This document shows, in pieces, positions 43,027 through 53,409 of a stretch of 64,000 nucleotides of DNA. The stretch is from positions 2,158,385 to 2,222,384 of the forward strand of contig NC_049979.1 of NCBI RefSeq assembly GCF_000003815.2. Direction: 5' to 3'. Both the position numbers and the translations under genes were made by a program. This DNA is from Branchiostoma floridae. Taxonomy: Eukaryota; Chordata; Leptocardii; Amphioxiformes; Branchiostomatidae. Below the pieces are notes generated by a model. The model worked only from the letters and a program-made list of their open reading frames with translations, did no database searches and had not been told where the DNA came from. Every line of letters starts with the position of its first letter. Position 1 is the stretch's first letter.

Positions 43027-46000
43027 GCCGTCCATGAGGTCGTGCCATGGCCAGAGGACGTCGACCTGGCTGCAGACGGGGCAGCACTGCCCGGGCACGT
43101 GCTCGGGGTTGGCGCAGGGCGGGCGTGCGCAGTCCTGCACAGCGCACATCGGCCTCTGTCCCGCAGCTGCGCAGTAGCACCACGTGCAGTCATCCGGCTG
43201 TAGGGTGGAGTCAATGACGTCATAACCTGATTAACTTTAGTCACCTTCCGTAAATAGTTTCATCAGGTTGGTAGATCAATTCAGCAATGTCTTTTTCGTT
43301 ACACAACCTTCTTTTAATTCTTCCGTAAACGTTTGTTTGTTTCGACGACCATTTGTCGCCTTCATCAGTACAAAAAGGAACAATTACTATCGATGCGATA
43401 TGAACTATACAGAGTCAGTGCAATCAGTTTACGGAAGAATTGAAAGAAGGTTGTGTAATGAAGAAGACTTTGTTGAACTTTGTCACCTTGTTGTACCATT
43501 GCAGTCAGTAGGTGCCATATCTGAGTAATAGGGCTGTTTTACGTGCTTGAGTCACATCCTTGAATAGGGGACCCTCATTTTACGTCCCCTTCGAAAGACG
43601 AAGCAGTCCTTTACAGTTTTGAGTCAAAGTTTAAAGCAAAATACGTCTATTTAGTTATGTCCATATACGTCATGGCTACTCAAAAGCGCCCCCATGCGGG
43701 ACCCCATAGCGACTTCCAACTACCTTTGACCCGTTACTCACGTCACACTTTCGAAAGGTCACGTGACAATCAGGTCCTCAGTTATTGTGAGGAAGACCAG
43801 AGGGTTTGTCGACAATTGGGTCTGTGCTGTGTTGAAAGAAAACTAAATCCTTCTCCATGATATACGCTATTGGTACAAAGACTGACCAAGCAAGGTTATG
43901 CAAATGTTGACTTCTAAAGTTCTGATCTTGATTTTAAAAAAAACAACTTTTCTAACCATAAATGCTAAATTTGACAGATTCTGAATGTTCACAAGGTCTG
44001 ACCTGGTGATTGGTGCCGACGGGGATGACGATATCACCGAACTGACAGCCGGCGTCCGGCGGGCACTCGGGGCAGCACTGTCCGGGAACGTTCACGGGGT
44101 TGGAGCAGGACGGAGCCAGGCAGCTCTGCGCCAGGCACATCGGCCTGTCCCCCGCGGCTTGGCATTCGCACCACGTACAGTCGTCAGGCTATTGTTAATC
44201 ACACACAGAGGTCAGGTTAGATTCAGACAGAAAATTCAAAGCTGTAAAAAAAAAGCAATATAATGTTACGGTCCCATTCGCACCGGTGTTCGCAGGGGGT
44301 GTAGCCTAGTCTCCATGCAGACCCTACGGTGCCTTAGAGATAGTATGAAAGCTGGCAAAGGAGTATAGCCGGCCAAAGGCAGATAGCCGGCCAAGGGAGT
44401 GAAACGGGTGCCGGCTATACTCTTTGCCAGCTTTGATACTATCTCTGAATCTCTAAGGCACCGTAGAGTCTGCTTGGAGACTAGGTGTAGCCCCGGCTGG
44501 CTCTGAAGTTTGTCCCCTTGGACTGTCGGATACCGGGTGTATACGTACCTCTCTGTGTTTTACGGATAGGACACGTAGTGTGATTGTAGCCGGGTCCTGG
44601 ATTGATTTTATCTCCGATTTTAAAAAAAATCCAGGGGCCCTGCCGTACCCTAAAGTAGCCCGATAGCCACAGGGTGTTCCACGGGGCCATATAGGGGTCA
44701 CTCCCGAAAGTGCAGAAACTATCAAGGGCCCGCTTTTCCCAGATGTAACCGTAGGATAAGCTGTGGCAAGCATTTCTCTATCTTTGGTTCAAAACAACTA
44801 TTGTACGTGTATTGTCAATTGCACCGAAGTTGAAGAATACAGAATCATCAAACCAGTGACTTTAACATGTGAAAATGGCTACTGTCAAGGGCGGAGCCAC
44901 AACCGGCTACTTTTGATTCATACTGGTGTATAAATACCGGACGGTATCAAAATATTGACTTCTTCAGCTAATAGCAAATTTTATCTTTATCTGAAGGTCC
45001 TTGAGTCCCTGTGGGAATGTTGACAGACACATGTCGGTCTGACCTGGTAAGTCGACCCCACAGGGATGATGACGTCACCGAATTGGCATCCGTCCGTGGT
45101 ACCGGAAATGACGTCAGTCAGCTGATCACCAATCGCGTCCACGGCGTCAGCAGCTTGGCGCTTTGCTGGAGAAGGTCAAGTTCAGGTCAAAGTGTTATTT
45201 TTCATATCAGTTGGAAAGACGGTCGGAATTTTTTATCCAGAATATACATTTTAATCCAATCATTCCTCTATAGATGTGGGGAAATCATTAAGTGTTTGAC
45301 AAAGACAAACATTCAATTATTGATAAATGGTAAGTAAGTGCAAATAACACAAAAATTTACTGCATATACAATAATCAATTAAAGTTATATCCCTTGAAAA
45401 AAGTTCGATTGAAAAATGTTGCATAAACATTGACAATTTCAGCATCATTCAACTTGAGCTGTCGTGGATAATGCGTTGCCATTCCTCCAAATGTTGTATC
45501 CTGAGAAAGTTGATAATGTACTATGTAGATAAATTAGTTAAAGTTTTTCCTGTATGGTGTAACTATNNNNNNNNNNNNNNNNNNNNNNNNNNNNNNNNNN
45601 NNNNNNNNNNNNNNNNNNNNNNNNNNNNNNNNNNNNNNNNNNNNNNNNNNNNNNNNNNNNNNNNNNNNNNNNNNNNNNNNNNNNNNNNNNNNNNNNNNNN
45701 NNNNNNNNNNNNNNNNNNNNNNNNNNNNNNNNNNNNNNNNNNNNNNNNNNNNNNNNNNNNNNNNNNNNNNNNNNNNNNNNNNNNNNNNNNNNNNNNNNNN
45801 NNNNNNNNNNNNNNNNNNNNNNNNNNNNNNNNNNNNNNNNNNNNNNNNNNNNNNNNNNNNNNNNNNNNNNNNNNNNNNNNNNNNNNNNNNNNNNNNNNNN
45901 NNNNNNNNNNNNNNNNNNNNNNNNNNNNNNNNNNNNNNNNNNNNNNNNAGTAACAAAGCTCACTAACCCCGGGGTTGGCATGTTCCGGGCGCCCAGGGCA

Positions 46001-47282
46001 TGAACACACAGGGGTTGATCATCTGCAGCACAGAGCCGTCCGGCTGGACCACCTGCTGTACCGAGGAGTCACACTCTGGGTACACACAAGTCAGGCCGCT
46101 AGCACACCTGTACGTACGAAGGGAACACACGTCAGGCCGCTAGCACACCTGTACGTACGGAGGGAACACACGTCAGGCCGCAAGCACACCTGTACAGCAT
46201 GCACATGCACGTAACGCTAGATTCCCTTTATCCGCGAGATAACCTATATCCGTACGTTGTATCAAAAAGGGGTATCTATGGGGCTATCACGTCGACGGAT
46301 AATGTTTTGAAATCGCAACTTTTTCAAAATACTGCAATGTTTGAAAGAAATTAGTGTCTGTGTGTGTTTGTGTTTCCGGATGTTTGTAGTCAGCATAACT
46401 CAAGAACCCCCTGATGGATTACAATGATATTTGGTATGTTGGGAGACGACTCAAAGTCAAGGTCAATTTTGGGCCCCCTAGTATACTGCAGCAGAACTTC
46501 CATTTTTTTATATCTTTTGACCCGGATATGCTGTGGTCTTGTTCACACTATTTTTCCCGAAGTCTACTTATCCACAACCCTCACGTAGGGCCTGTTGGAG
46601 GCTAAGTACCCACCCGGTGTGCCCGTTACCGCAGCTCTCCCCTTCCAGGCTGGCGCACACGTCACAGCAGCCGCACACGTCACGGGTCAGCTCGCAGTCC
46701 GAGGGCGGCTCGGGGCAGGTGAAGTCCGCCTGCAAGGGTGAACGGATGCATCTGTATCTGTATCTGTAATTTATGTCATACCTGGGCCGCGATAACGGTC
46801 GATACATGTGTTCCGGCCTGTATACAGGCTTCGAAATTTTATCACACAGGCTTCCATCGAACAATTCGAACGGTTTCCGTGCACGCCAGCGCGGCGCGGT
46901 CGAAAATTCGAATACCTGATTCGGACGTTGGGACATTACTGTTGAAACAATTTTTGTTCGTGGGCACAAAGTTCCTCAACTTCTAGCGCATTTCGCATCG
47001 AAACATGTGTTTTCTCAGGTGGATATGACATAAATAAATACAACACGGTGCATTCCGCATCACCCTTGGTACAAGCCCTCCCGTCCAACTTTTAAAATCT
47101 ACATCCCTAACTGTATTTTAAAAGCAATAATTATAGGTTGTCCTAGCGGATAAAGGTAAACTAGCGTTACATATGGCAATGATCAACAAAAAGTAACCTG
47201 CCTGCATGTGGCACGGGCAGTACAAGGACAGCGAGTTGGCATAGCCGACAGCTATCAGGAGCAGGAGCGCGACGGGAGCCAT
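43024..47282 (-). CDS. IGFBP-VWC-VWC secreted protein, paralogue C
   Basis: Exons: 47282-47202, 46729-46614, 46107-45968, 45165-45044, 44188-44003, 43197-43024. They total 819 nt (272 residues), identical in every exon length to paralogue B. Signal peptide [22 protein letters not shown]-type domain with an intact [29 protein letters not shown]; linker AKRQA; VWC1 and VWC2 with QCCPEC and QCCPVC; end DLMDG-stop. Intron 1 again has a GC donor (ATGCAG/GCAGGT). Introns are 0.4-1.1 kb and free of the LINE found in B. A gap (45567-45948) lies in the intron before exon 3 only. This is the best-preserved member of the three, with no lesion seen. Probable extracellular binding protein; function is by domain family only. 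Confidence 0.85.
43232..43489. mobile_element. MITE-type insertion private to copy 2 of the duplication
   Basis: Copy 1 reads aaccttagtcatcttgttg without interruption (30918-30937). Copy 2 has aactttagtcacctt at 43232, ~227 bp of extra sequence, then aactttgtcacctt at 43475. The inserted part has inverted words gttacacaacctt and aaggttgtgtaat, and gtttcatcaggttggta resembling text at 12352-12375. So it is a mobile insertion with a ~14-bp target repeat that postdates the duplication. Confidence 0.75.
44303..44486. mobile_element. MITE-like palindrome with agtctcc ends
   Basis: Left arm cctagtctccatgcagac, tacggtgccttagagatagt; right arm actatctctgaatctctaag, gtctgcttggagactagg. Related fragments: 18955-19025 and 49020-49100 (ccggctatactctttt, ggatctgcttggagg). 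Intronic in paralogue C; at the matching place in B (31800-31870) it is missing. Confidence 0.7.
45567..45948. other. Assembly gap (382 N)
   Basis: Intronic in paralogue C. The matching part of B (33070-33255) has no exon. Confidence 1.
46085..46200 (-). repeat. 41-bp 3' splice-site minisatellite, 3 copies (paralogue C)
   Basis: Three units only, the first supplying the acceptor of exon 45968-46107. Compare about 15 copies in A and 22 in B. Confidence 0.9.
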
Positions 47283-47460
47283 GGTTCCTCTCGTACGGCT
47301 GGAAAGGTTGTGAGAGAAGTAGTGAGAACGTTCGCAGGTGTAACCAGGTGTGGGGACAGGTGTTTGTTCTGTACGGAAGCCGGAGGTAGGGCTGACGTGC
47401 AGAGCCAGAGGAAGGCGTTGGCCTTACGTTCATTTTTGTCAAACTCACCCAGAGTCAACT
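47283..47460 (-). promoter_or_regulatory. Conserved upstream block of paralogue C
   Basis: Counterpart of the blocks before A and B. Similarity ends near 47440, where A and B continue together into the segmental duplication, so the block marks the older part of the repeat. Confidence 0.45.
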
Positions 47461-47558
47461 TCTGACCGTTACTCTGGAAAAAAACTTGATTATCTCTCAA
47501 ATCAAGTCGTAAAGCCATGATACAGATTGAGCTATAGTTAAACAAGCATATAAAAGCA

Positions 47559-47672
47559 CGCCAAAAGCAGGTATTCAAGCAACTGGAAATGATTTTGGAA
47601 AATCATGTCCAGTTGCTTGAGTAACTGCTTTTTTGGCGAATCTAATTGCCGAGATGTCAGACCTTCAACGAC
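47559..47672. mobile_element. MITE family 1, compact copy
   Basis: Ends cgccaaaagcag and ctgcttttttggcg are inverted, as are ttcaagcaactgga and tccagttgcttgagtaa. Almost no loop. Confidence 0.75.
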
Positions 47673-48229
47673 CAAGCAGCTGGCATCATTAAGTTCCTAC
47701 AGTGGTCATTGTGGCCTGTTTCAATGTATGCGCCATTGGCAGATTCGAAGTGTATAATGTCGACCGGTACCTATGGCGGGATTGTTTTATCGGTCGTTCA
47801 ACCAACATGCCACATCAGGTCACCACCGGATGGCCGGGGCAAGTCCAGTTGTGGAGATCAACGGCGACGAATACCGACTTTTTAATACCGACTCTAATAA
47901 ACAAACCGAAGCCATGTCGCTTTACACAGGGAGACAAACAAAAGCACAAACAAACAAAAAAATATCCAAAGAAACATGCAATCGATATGAAATAAATGAC
48001 ATCACAAGAATAATGTTTCTCCAAAAAATTCCGTCGTGTTATCTTTTTTTGTAAAATCCTCTTCTTTGCAACTTAAATTTTCACATGAAACATTTGCAAA
48101 TTCCAAGAAAATCATCGATAAGGTGACAAGCACCTCAAGACGGCAATATGAGTCAAGCTTCACACATCTGGTTATTGGGTGGGCCGACTACTCACTCTTT
48201 GCAGCCAGGGGCTGAATTGCGAGGAGCTT
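47673..48229. other. Intergenic, no gene seen
   Basis: Contains a caaacaaa-rich stretch near 47935-47960. No splice-supported ORF on either strand. Confidence 0.4.
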
Positions 48230-48600
48230 ACATTAGGCGGGGCTAAATCGCAAGGGTCTGGAGCGAGCTGCCATTCGGCGCCACTCAGGTGACCTCAATA
48301 CGACAGTAATTGCCCCAGGTGCGGCCAAGGTACTGTAGGTTTTTGAACCGCTCACACCGCACCATCGCACGTGTGGCGGGTTCTTTAACGTGCCCGGGGT
48401 ATGGCTCTCCCCAGACTCGGGACCTCCATTTAACGTCCTATCCGAGGGACGACTCATTTTCACTTGATTAAAGTGAGGAAAGTCGTGTAAAGTGCCTTTC
48501 CCAAGGGCACAAGATCGGCAGCACGGCAGGCGGATTCGATCCCGCAACCTCTCGGTCACGAGGCGAACACAATACCACTGTGCCACGCGGCCCCACCCAT
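48230..48600 (-). mobile_element. tRNA-derived SINE
   Basis: Read on the minus strand from 48597: ggggccgcgtggcacagtgg (A-box-like TGGCACAGTGG), then gcgggatcgaatccgcc (B box GGATCGAATCC), spacing about 35 nt. This is followed by a body with cccttgggaaaggcacttta and further conserved-looking text. The promoter boxes and tRNA-like 5' end mark a SINE. The left boundary is not sharp. It lies about 150 bp upstream of the phospholipase start. Confidence 0.8.
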
Positions 48601-48746
48601 CTGCTTGGAGATTACACAACGCCTACACCCCAGACCATCTGAGCACACAGACCTGGACACGGGCGCTTCTTTACGCAAACACTGAAGCCGCACAGACGTA
48701 AACATCGCCTGTCTCTATCTCCGCCGTCTGAGGGGGGCCGTCAGGA

Positions 48747-51700
48747 ATGGAGGTCTCCAAACTGTGCACGGGTTGGCTCTGCGTGGTCCTCATCGGTAAG
48801 TGTTTCATCTTGCAGTGCCGGATATTTGATGCGTCAGACTATATAATAACATTGCTGATAGGTGGAGATCACACTTACGGCTCGGTCACATTCGTAATTG
48901 GTCATCGTAATTCTAATCTCCAAGCAATAAGATAAAAGTATCAAAAGCTGACAAATGGATTGGAGTGTGTATTGGCTACATAAGGATCTGCAGCAGAACT
49001 CACTGATGAATGCACACTCCTAGGCCGGCTATACTCTTTTAACAGCTTTTGATTAATATCTTATGCTACCGTAGGATCTGCTTGGAGGTTAGGCCATCGT
49101 ACGATTTTGATGCCGTGGAAATACCAAGCAGGCTAGGGTAGATCTAGCCGCCAACAAGGGTATAATTTTAATACAGTATTTCCCCATATCAAGATAGTTG
49201 AGTTCTACAGGACACATGCACGATTTTCCTAATCTCCAGGCAGATCCCACNNNNNNNNNNNNNNNNNNNNNNNNNNNNNNNNNNNNNNNNNNNNNNNNNN
49301 NNNNNNNNNNNNNNNNNNNNNNNNNNNNNNNNNNNNNNNNNNNNNNNNNNNNNGATTTGCTCTGTTCGGTTGGTACCTCCTCACGTTTTCACGTGAACTC
49401 CCTTTCCCGAAGGGCCTAGCCAACGTTGAAAATCGCGAACCAACCAACCCCCCCACACACACACCCCACACCCACACCCAATAAAAACCAGCCCCGTCGG
49501 AAGAATGCAACGTAGTCTAAGATAGACGCCAGTTTGCAATCGCACGACATATATACGTTCTGTTTATGGCTTATGAAGCACAGTGCCACAGGAAAATAAG
49601 TTCCGCGAACCCATACCTTCGCCAAGATGTAGATTTACGTGTTGTTTAATACTCTTGTAGGTGAGAGACTTTTTTCGGGCAAAAACGTTACAACGACACT
49701 CTTGTGTCAACAGGTTCTGCCTCTCCTTATTCTTATGTGTTCGCCTGTTTACCGTTTTATTTTCAACCCCGTCCCCAAGCTCAGGGAGGCCTAGCTTGGA
49801 CGTGTCCTCTCTTTCGTTCCTTTGTTTGTCTGTTTGATTTTGTTTGTTCACTCTCGCATCTGCCTGCTTACCACAGTGTGTTCAGGCCCGGTGCCTATCC
49901 TGGACATGACCTTGGATCTGTCCTGCCGTTCGTTATTTTGTTTTGTTTGTCCTGCCCTTACCCCGGGTTATGCTACAGTCACGCTTACACCGGTGCCCGT
50001 AGGGGTGTTGCCCCGGCCGGCCCAAAAATAGCACGGTAGCCACAATGTGTCAAACGGAACCAGATAGAGATCATGCCCGAAAGTGCAAAGAACAGCCGTA
50101 AGGTACCTAGCGGGTCCTCTTGTTTCCAATATGTGACCGTAGTATTAGCCTAAGTTGGTGTGTTAAGCCGAAGGGCGGTTATACCGGCTATATAGATACA
50201 AATACAGAAGCTGGTTTGTTACGCCGAAGGGCGGTTATACCGGCTATATAGATACAGATACAGAAGCTGGTGTGTTACGCCGAAGGGCGGTTATACCGGC
50301 TATATATATATATATAGATACAAATACAGAAGCTGGTTTGTTACGCCGAAGGGCGGTTATACCGGCTATATAGATACAAATACAGAAGCTGGTTTGTTAC
50401 GCCGAAGGGTGGTTATACCGGCTATATAGATACAGATACAGATACAGAAGCTGGTGTGTTACGCCGAAGGGCTGTTATACCGGCTATATAGATACAGATA
50501 CAGAAGCTGGTTTGTTACGCCGAAGGGCGGTTATACCGGCTATATAGATACAAATACAGAAGCTGGTGTGTTACGCCGAAGGGCGGTTATACCGGCTATA
50601 TAGATACAAATACAGAAGCTGGTTTGTTACGCCGAAGGGCGGTTATACCGGCTATATAGATACAGATACAGATACAGAAGCTGGTGTGTTACGCCGAAGG
50701 GCGGTTATACCGGCTATATAGATACAGGTACAGAAGCTGGTTTGTTACGCCGAAGGGCGGTTATACCGGCTATATAGATACAGATACAAATACAGAAGCT
50801 GGTGTGTTACGCCGAAGGGCGGTTATACCGGCTGTATAGACACAGATATAGAAGCTGGTGTGTTACACTGAAGGGCGGTTATAACTAGTCTCTACCAGAC
50901 TCCGGATCGCTGGAAAATCGTAGAAATGGAACAAATAGAGAGGAATATAACCACCAGCCAGGGAACAGCCCGCGATCTCGATCGCGTGCTGTTTACTGCG
51001 CCGGTTAGCNNNNNNNNNNNNNNNNNNNNNNNNNNNNNNNNNNNNNNNNNNNNNNNNNNNNNNNNNNNNNNNNNNNNNNNNNNNNNNNNNNNNNNNNNNN
51101 NNNNNNNNNNNNNNNNNNNNNNNNNNNNNNNNNNNNNNNNNNNNNNNNNNNNNNNNNNNNNNNNNNNNNNNNNNNNNNNNNNNNNNNNNNNNNNNNNNNN
51201 NNNNNNNNNNNNNNNNNNNNNNNNNNNNNNNNNNNNNNNNNNNNNNNNNNNNNNNNNNNNNNNNNNNNNNNNNNNNNNNNNNNNNNNNNNNNNNNNNNNN
51301 NNNNNNNNNNNNNNNNNNNNNNNNNNNNNNNNNNNNNNNNNNNNNNNNNNNNNNNNNNNNNNNNNNNNNNNNNNNNNNNNNNNNNNNNNNNNNNNNNNNN
51401 NNNNNNNNNNNNNNNNNNNNNNNNNNNNNNNNNNNNNNNNNNNNNNNNNNNNNNNNNNNNNNNNNNNNNNNNNNNNNNNNNNNNNNNNNNNNNNNNNNNN
51501 NNNNNNNNNNNNNNNNNNNNNNNNNNNNNNNNNNNNNNNNNNNNNNNNNNNNNNNNNNNNNNNNNNNNNNNNNNNNNNNNNNNNNNNNNNNNNNNNNNNN
51601 NNNNNNNNNNNNNNGGGGGGGGGGGGGTGCGGCTCCGGTGGACGACACAGACAGGTGAGAAAGCGGTTACGGTTACTCTTTTCTTGAGAATCAGAGAATC

Positions 51701-53333
51701 CACAAATTACAGAAAAAGCTGGATCTGTCTTCTTTGACTCTTTCAGAAAAGGAAGTCGAGCGCAACATGTCAAATTCTAGAGTCAATCCATAGATACATG
51801 TTATATTCAATAGTCACATGTTATATTGTAATAATATTGCTCTCCATCTTTTTGTTTCTTTTTTCCTGTAACTTGCAATTAGCCTTCGGCCAAGGAGTTG
51901 CATAAGCGAAAAGTTAGATTGTTACATTGTCATTGTGGCCTTCCAGATGCTGCGTTGCCCATGACAACTGCTACGCCCTGCCCAGCTGGTTTGGCGGCAT
52001 CTTCATCCTGTACAGCTACAGGTGTGAGGACGGGACCGTCACCTGCAGTGAGTACCTGAAATTCACACCTGTCTTGTTTGATTGAACCGTGTTTATTCAG
52101 AAGAAATTCTGCATGGCTCTTTCCTTTGTACACTTCACCTATACACTTAATGATTAGGTCACATTTCCAACCCAGGTTCCGGTCGGGCTTTTCGCCAAAA
52201 CGAAGAATATAGTCTTGTATGAAGAAAGATTGCACAAATTGTGATCACTTTTTAATTGTACGTTTTACGTGTTTTGTTCTCTTCTATATTGTACTTTTCG
52301 TTCCCAACCGGGCCCCGGTTTTGAAATATGACCTAAGCATTACCTGTGCGATACACTTGTGTGCTACACCCGGACGTTACATGTGTCCATTAGATTTATC
52401 CTCTGCCCTCTGCACCTGAGGTTGCCAGAACCGTACATCACACCTCATCGCCATATACCTGTCCACTGCACCTGTCTGCTACACCTATTCACTATATGCA
52501 GGCTTTTCATTGACGTCATACTATAAATTATAAAGTGAATCCTCCGACGGCCATGTTGGCGGGTAATTGAATCAAGCAGTAGCATCTTCGTGTGGTTTAC
52601 AGACGTATGTTGTGATCCAACATGGCGCAGATGACATCAAATGAAAAGCCTGTATAAATTTCTTCTCTGTGCCGTATAAATGACGTACAGAACAAGCCTG
52701 ACCTATACATCTGCTTAGATTTTGGAGCTCAAGCTGAATAAGGCCTACATTTCCGAACCGGGGGCCGGCCGGGCAGCTTTCGGGAACGAAAAGTATGGTA
52801 TAAAAGACAACAGACTACACAAGACGTAAAGAGAATAGTTATGGGCATTATTTGTATATGCTTTTATGTATACATTTCTATGTTTCGTTTCCACAAACAG
52901 CCCGGTTTGGAAATGTGACGTTAGCCTTAGGCTTAGCTCACATTTCCAAACCCGGGCGCGGTCGGGCAGCTTTCGGGAGCGAACAGTATTATATAAAAGA
53001 CATCAAAATACACAAAATGATAGAATATAATTCATGGCCATGATTTGTTTATATTTCTACGTACATTAATTTTTCGTTTCTTTAAAAACATCCCGATCGG
53101 GCACCGGTTTGGAAATGTGAACTAACCCTAACTCATCTCCCCCTGCAGCCAGCCGGAGCGCCCTGCGGCGCCGCGTGTGCGAGTGTGACAAGGCGCTTGC
53201 CGAGTGTTTCGCCCGTTCTCCGTACGAACCGCAGTACAAAAACTACCAGTACTGCGGCCTGGACAGGGTGGCAGGGACCACACCGGAGACAACCACCGGC
53301 CAGAACACCTCTCACGTTGGGCCCACGGACTGA
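48747..53333 (+). CDS. Secreted phospholipase A2 (incomplete: exon missing in a gap)
   Basis: Exons seen: 48747-48795 (signal peptide start MEVSKLCTGWLCVVLI), 51947-52047 and 53149-53333. The second carries the active-site signature CCVAHDNCY with its catalytic His-Asp; the third carries the disulfide-rich helix RRRVCECDKALAECFARSPY with the second catalytic-network Asp (CECDKA) and a Thr/Ser-rich tail ending at TGA 53331. Such enzymes hydrolyse the sn-2 ester of phospholipids with calcium. The calcium-loop exon (with a YGCxCG-type motif, phase 1 to 2) is not visible and probably lies in the gap at 49251-49353 or 51010-51614. The spacing CCxxHDxCY ... CxCD fits animal secreted PLA2 of the group I/II type. 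Poly(A) signal AATAAA at 53398. Digestive or defence role cannot be told. Confidence 0.8.
48796..49250. other. First intron of the phospholipase gene
   Basis: Contains a fragment (49020-49100) of the agtctcc/tgcttggag palindromic family. No exon recognised before the gap. Confidence 0.4.
49251..49353. other. Assembly gap (103 N)
   Basis: In the phospholipase gene; may hold part of the missing exon. Confidence 1.
50155..50880. repeat. ~60-bp minisatellite in the phospholipase intron
   Basis: About 12 units of gttacgccgaagggcggtta, taccggctatatagatacag and atacagaagctggtttgtt. Units differ by the number of gataca steps and by g/t in ctggtttg/ctggtgtg, giving an alternating higher-order pattern. 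Followed 130 bp later by a 605-N gap. Confidence 0.95.
51010..51614. other. Assembly gap (605 N)
   Basis: Largest gap of the window; immediately followed by a 13-G run. Probably sequence that is hard to assemble, and a candidate place for the missing phospholipase exon. Confidence 1.
52152..52338. mobile_element. MITE family 2 copy (phospholipase last intron, 1 of 3)
   Basis: Ends taggtcacatttccaaccc and ttttgaaatatgacctaagc pair; ccggtcggg and cccggttt lie just inside. Confidence 0.7.
52740..52928. mobile_element. MITE family 2 copy (2 of 3)
   Basis: Ends aggcctacatttccgaaccg and cggtttggaaatgtgac; inner gggaacgaaaagtatggtat and tttcgtttccac. Directly followed by the next copy. Confidence 0.7.
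52929..53126. mobile_element. MITE family 2 copy (3 of 3), next to the last exon
   Basis: Ends ggcttagctcacatttcc and ggaaatgtgaactaaccc. Its right end is about 20 bp from the acceptor of the last phospholipase exon, so it supplies most of the sequence before that splice site. Confidence 0.7.
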
Positions 53334-53397
53334 CCGTCACTGGGCCATGAGTGAATCTATGTTAAACAACTTACTTTGCATTGTTGATGCATCCATG

Positions 53398-53403
53398 AAT
53401 AAA
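53398..53403 (+). promoter_or_regulatory. Poly(A) signal of the phospholipase gene
   Basis: AATAAA 65 nt after the TGA. Confidence 0.6.
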
Positions 53404-53409
53404 GTAATG

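Larger units (their letters stand above)
40590..46190. repeat. Segmental duplication, copy 2
   Basis: Partner of 27580-33500. It lacks the family 2 MITE at 28280-28475 and carries instead a private ~230-bp insertion at 43248-43474. Confidence 0.9.
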
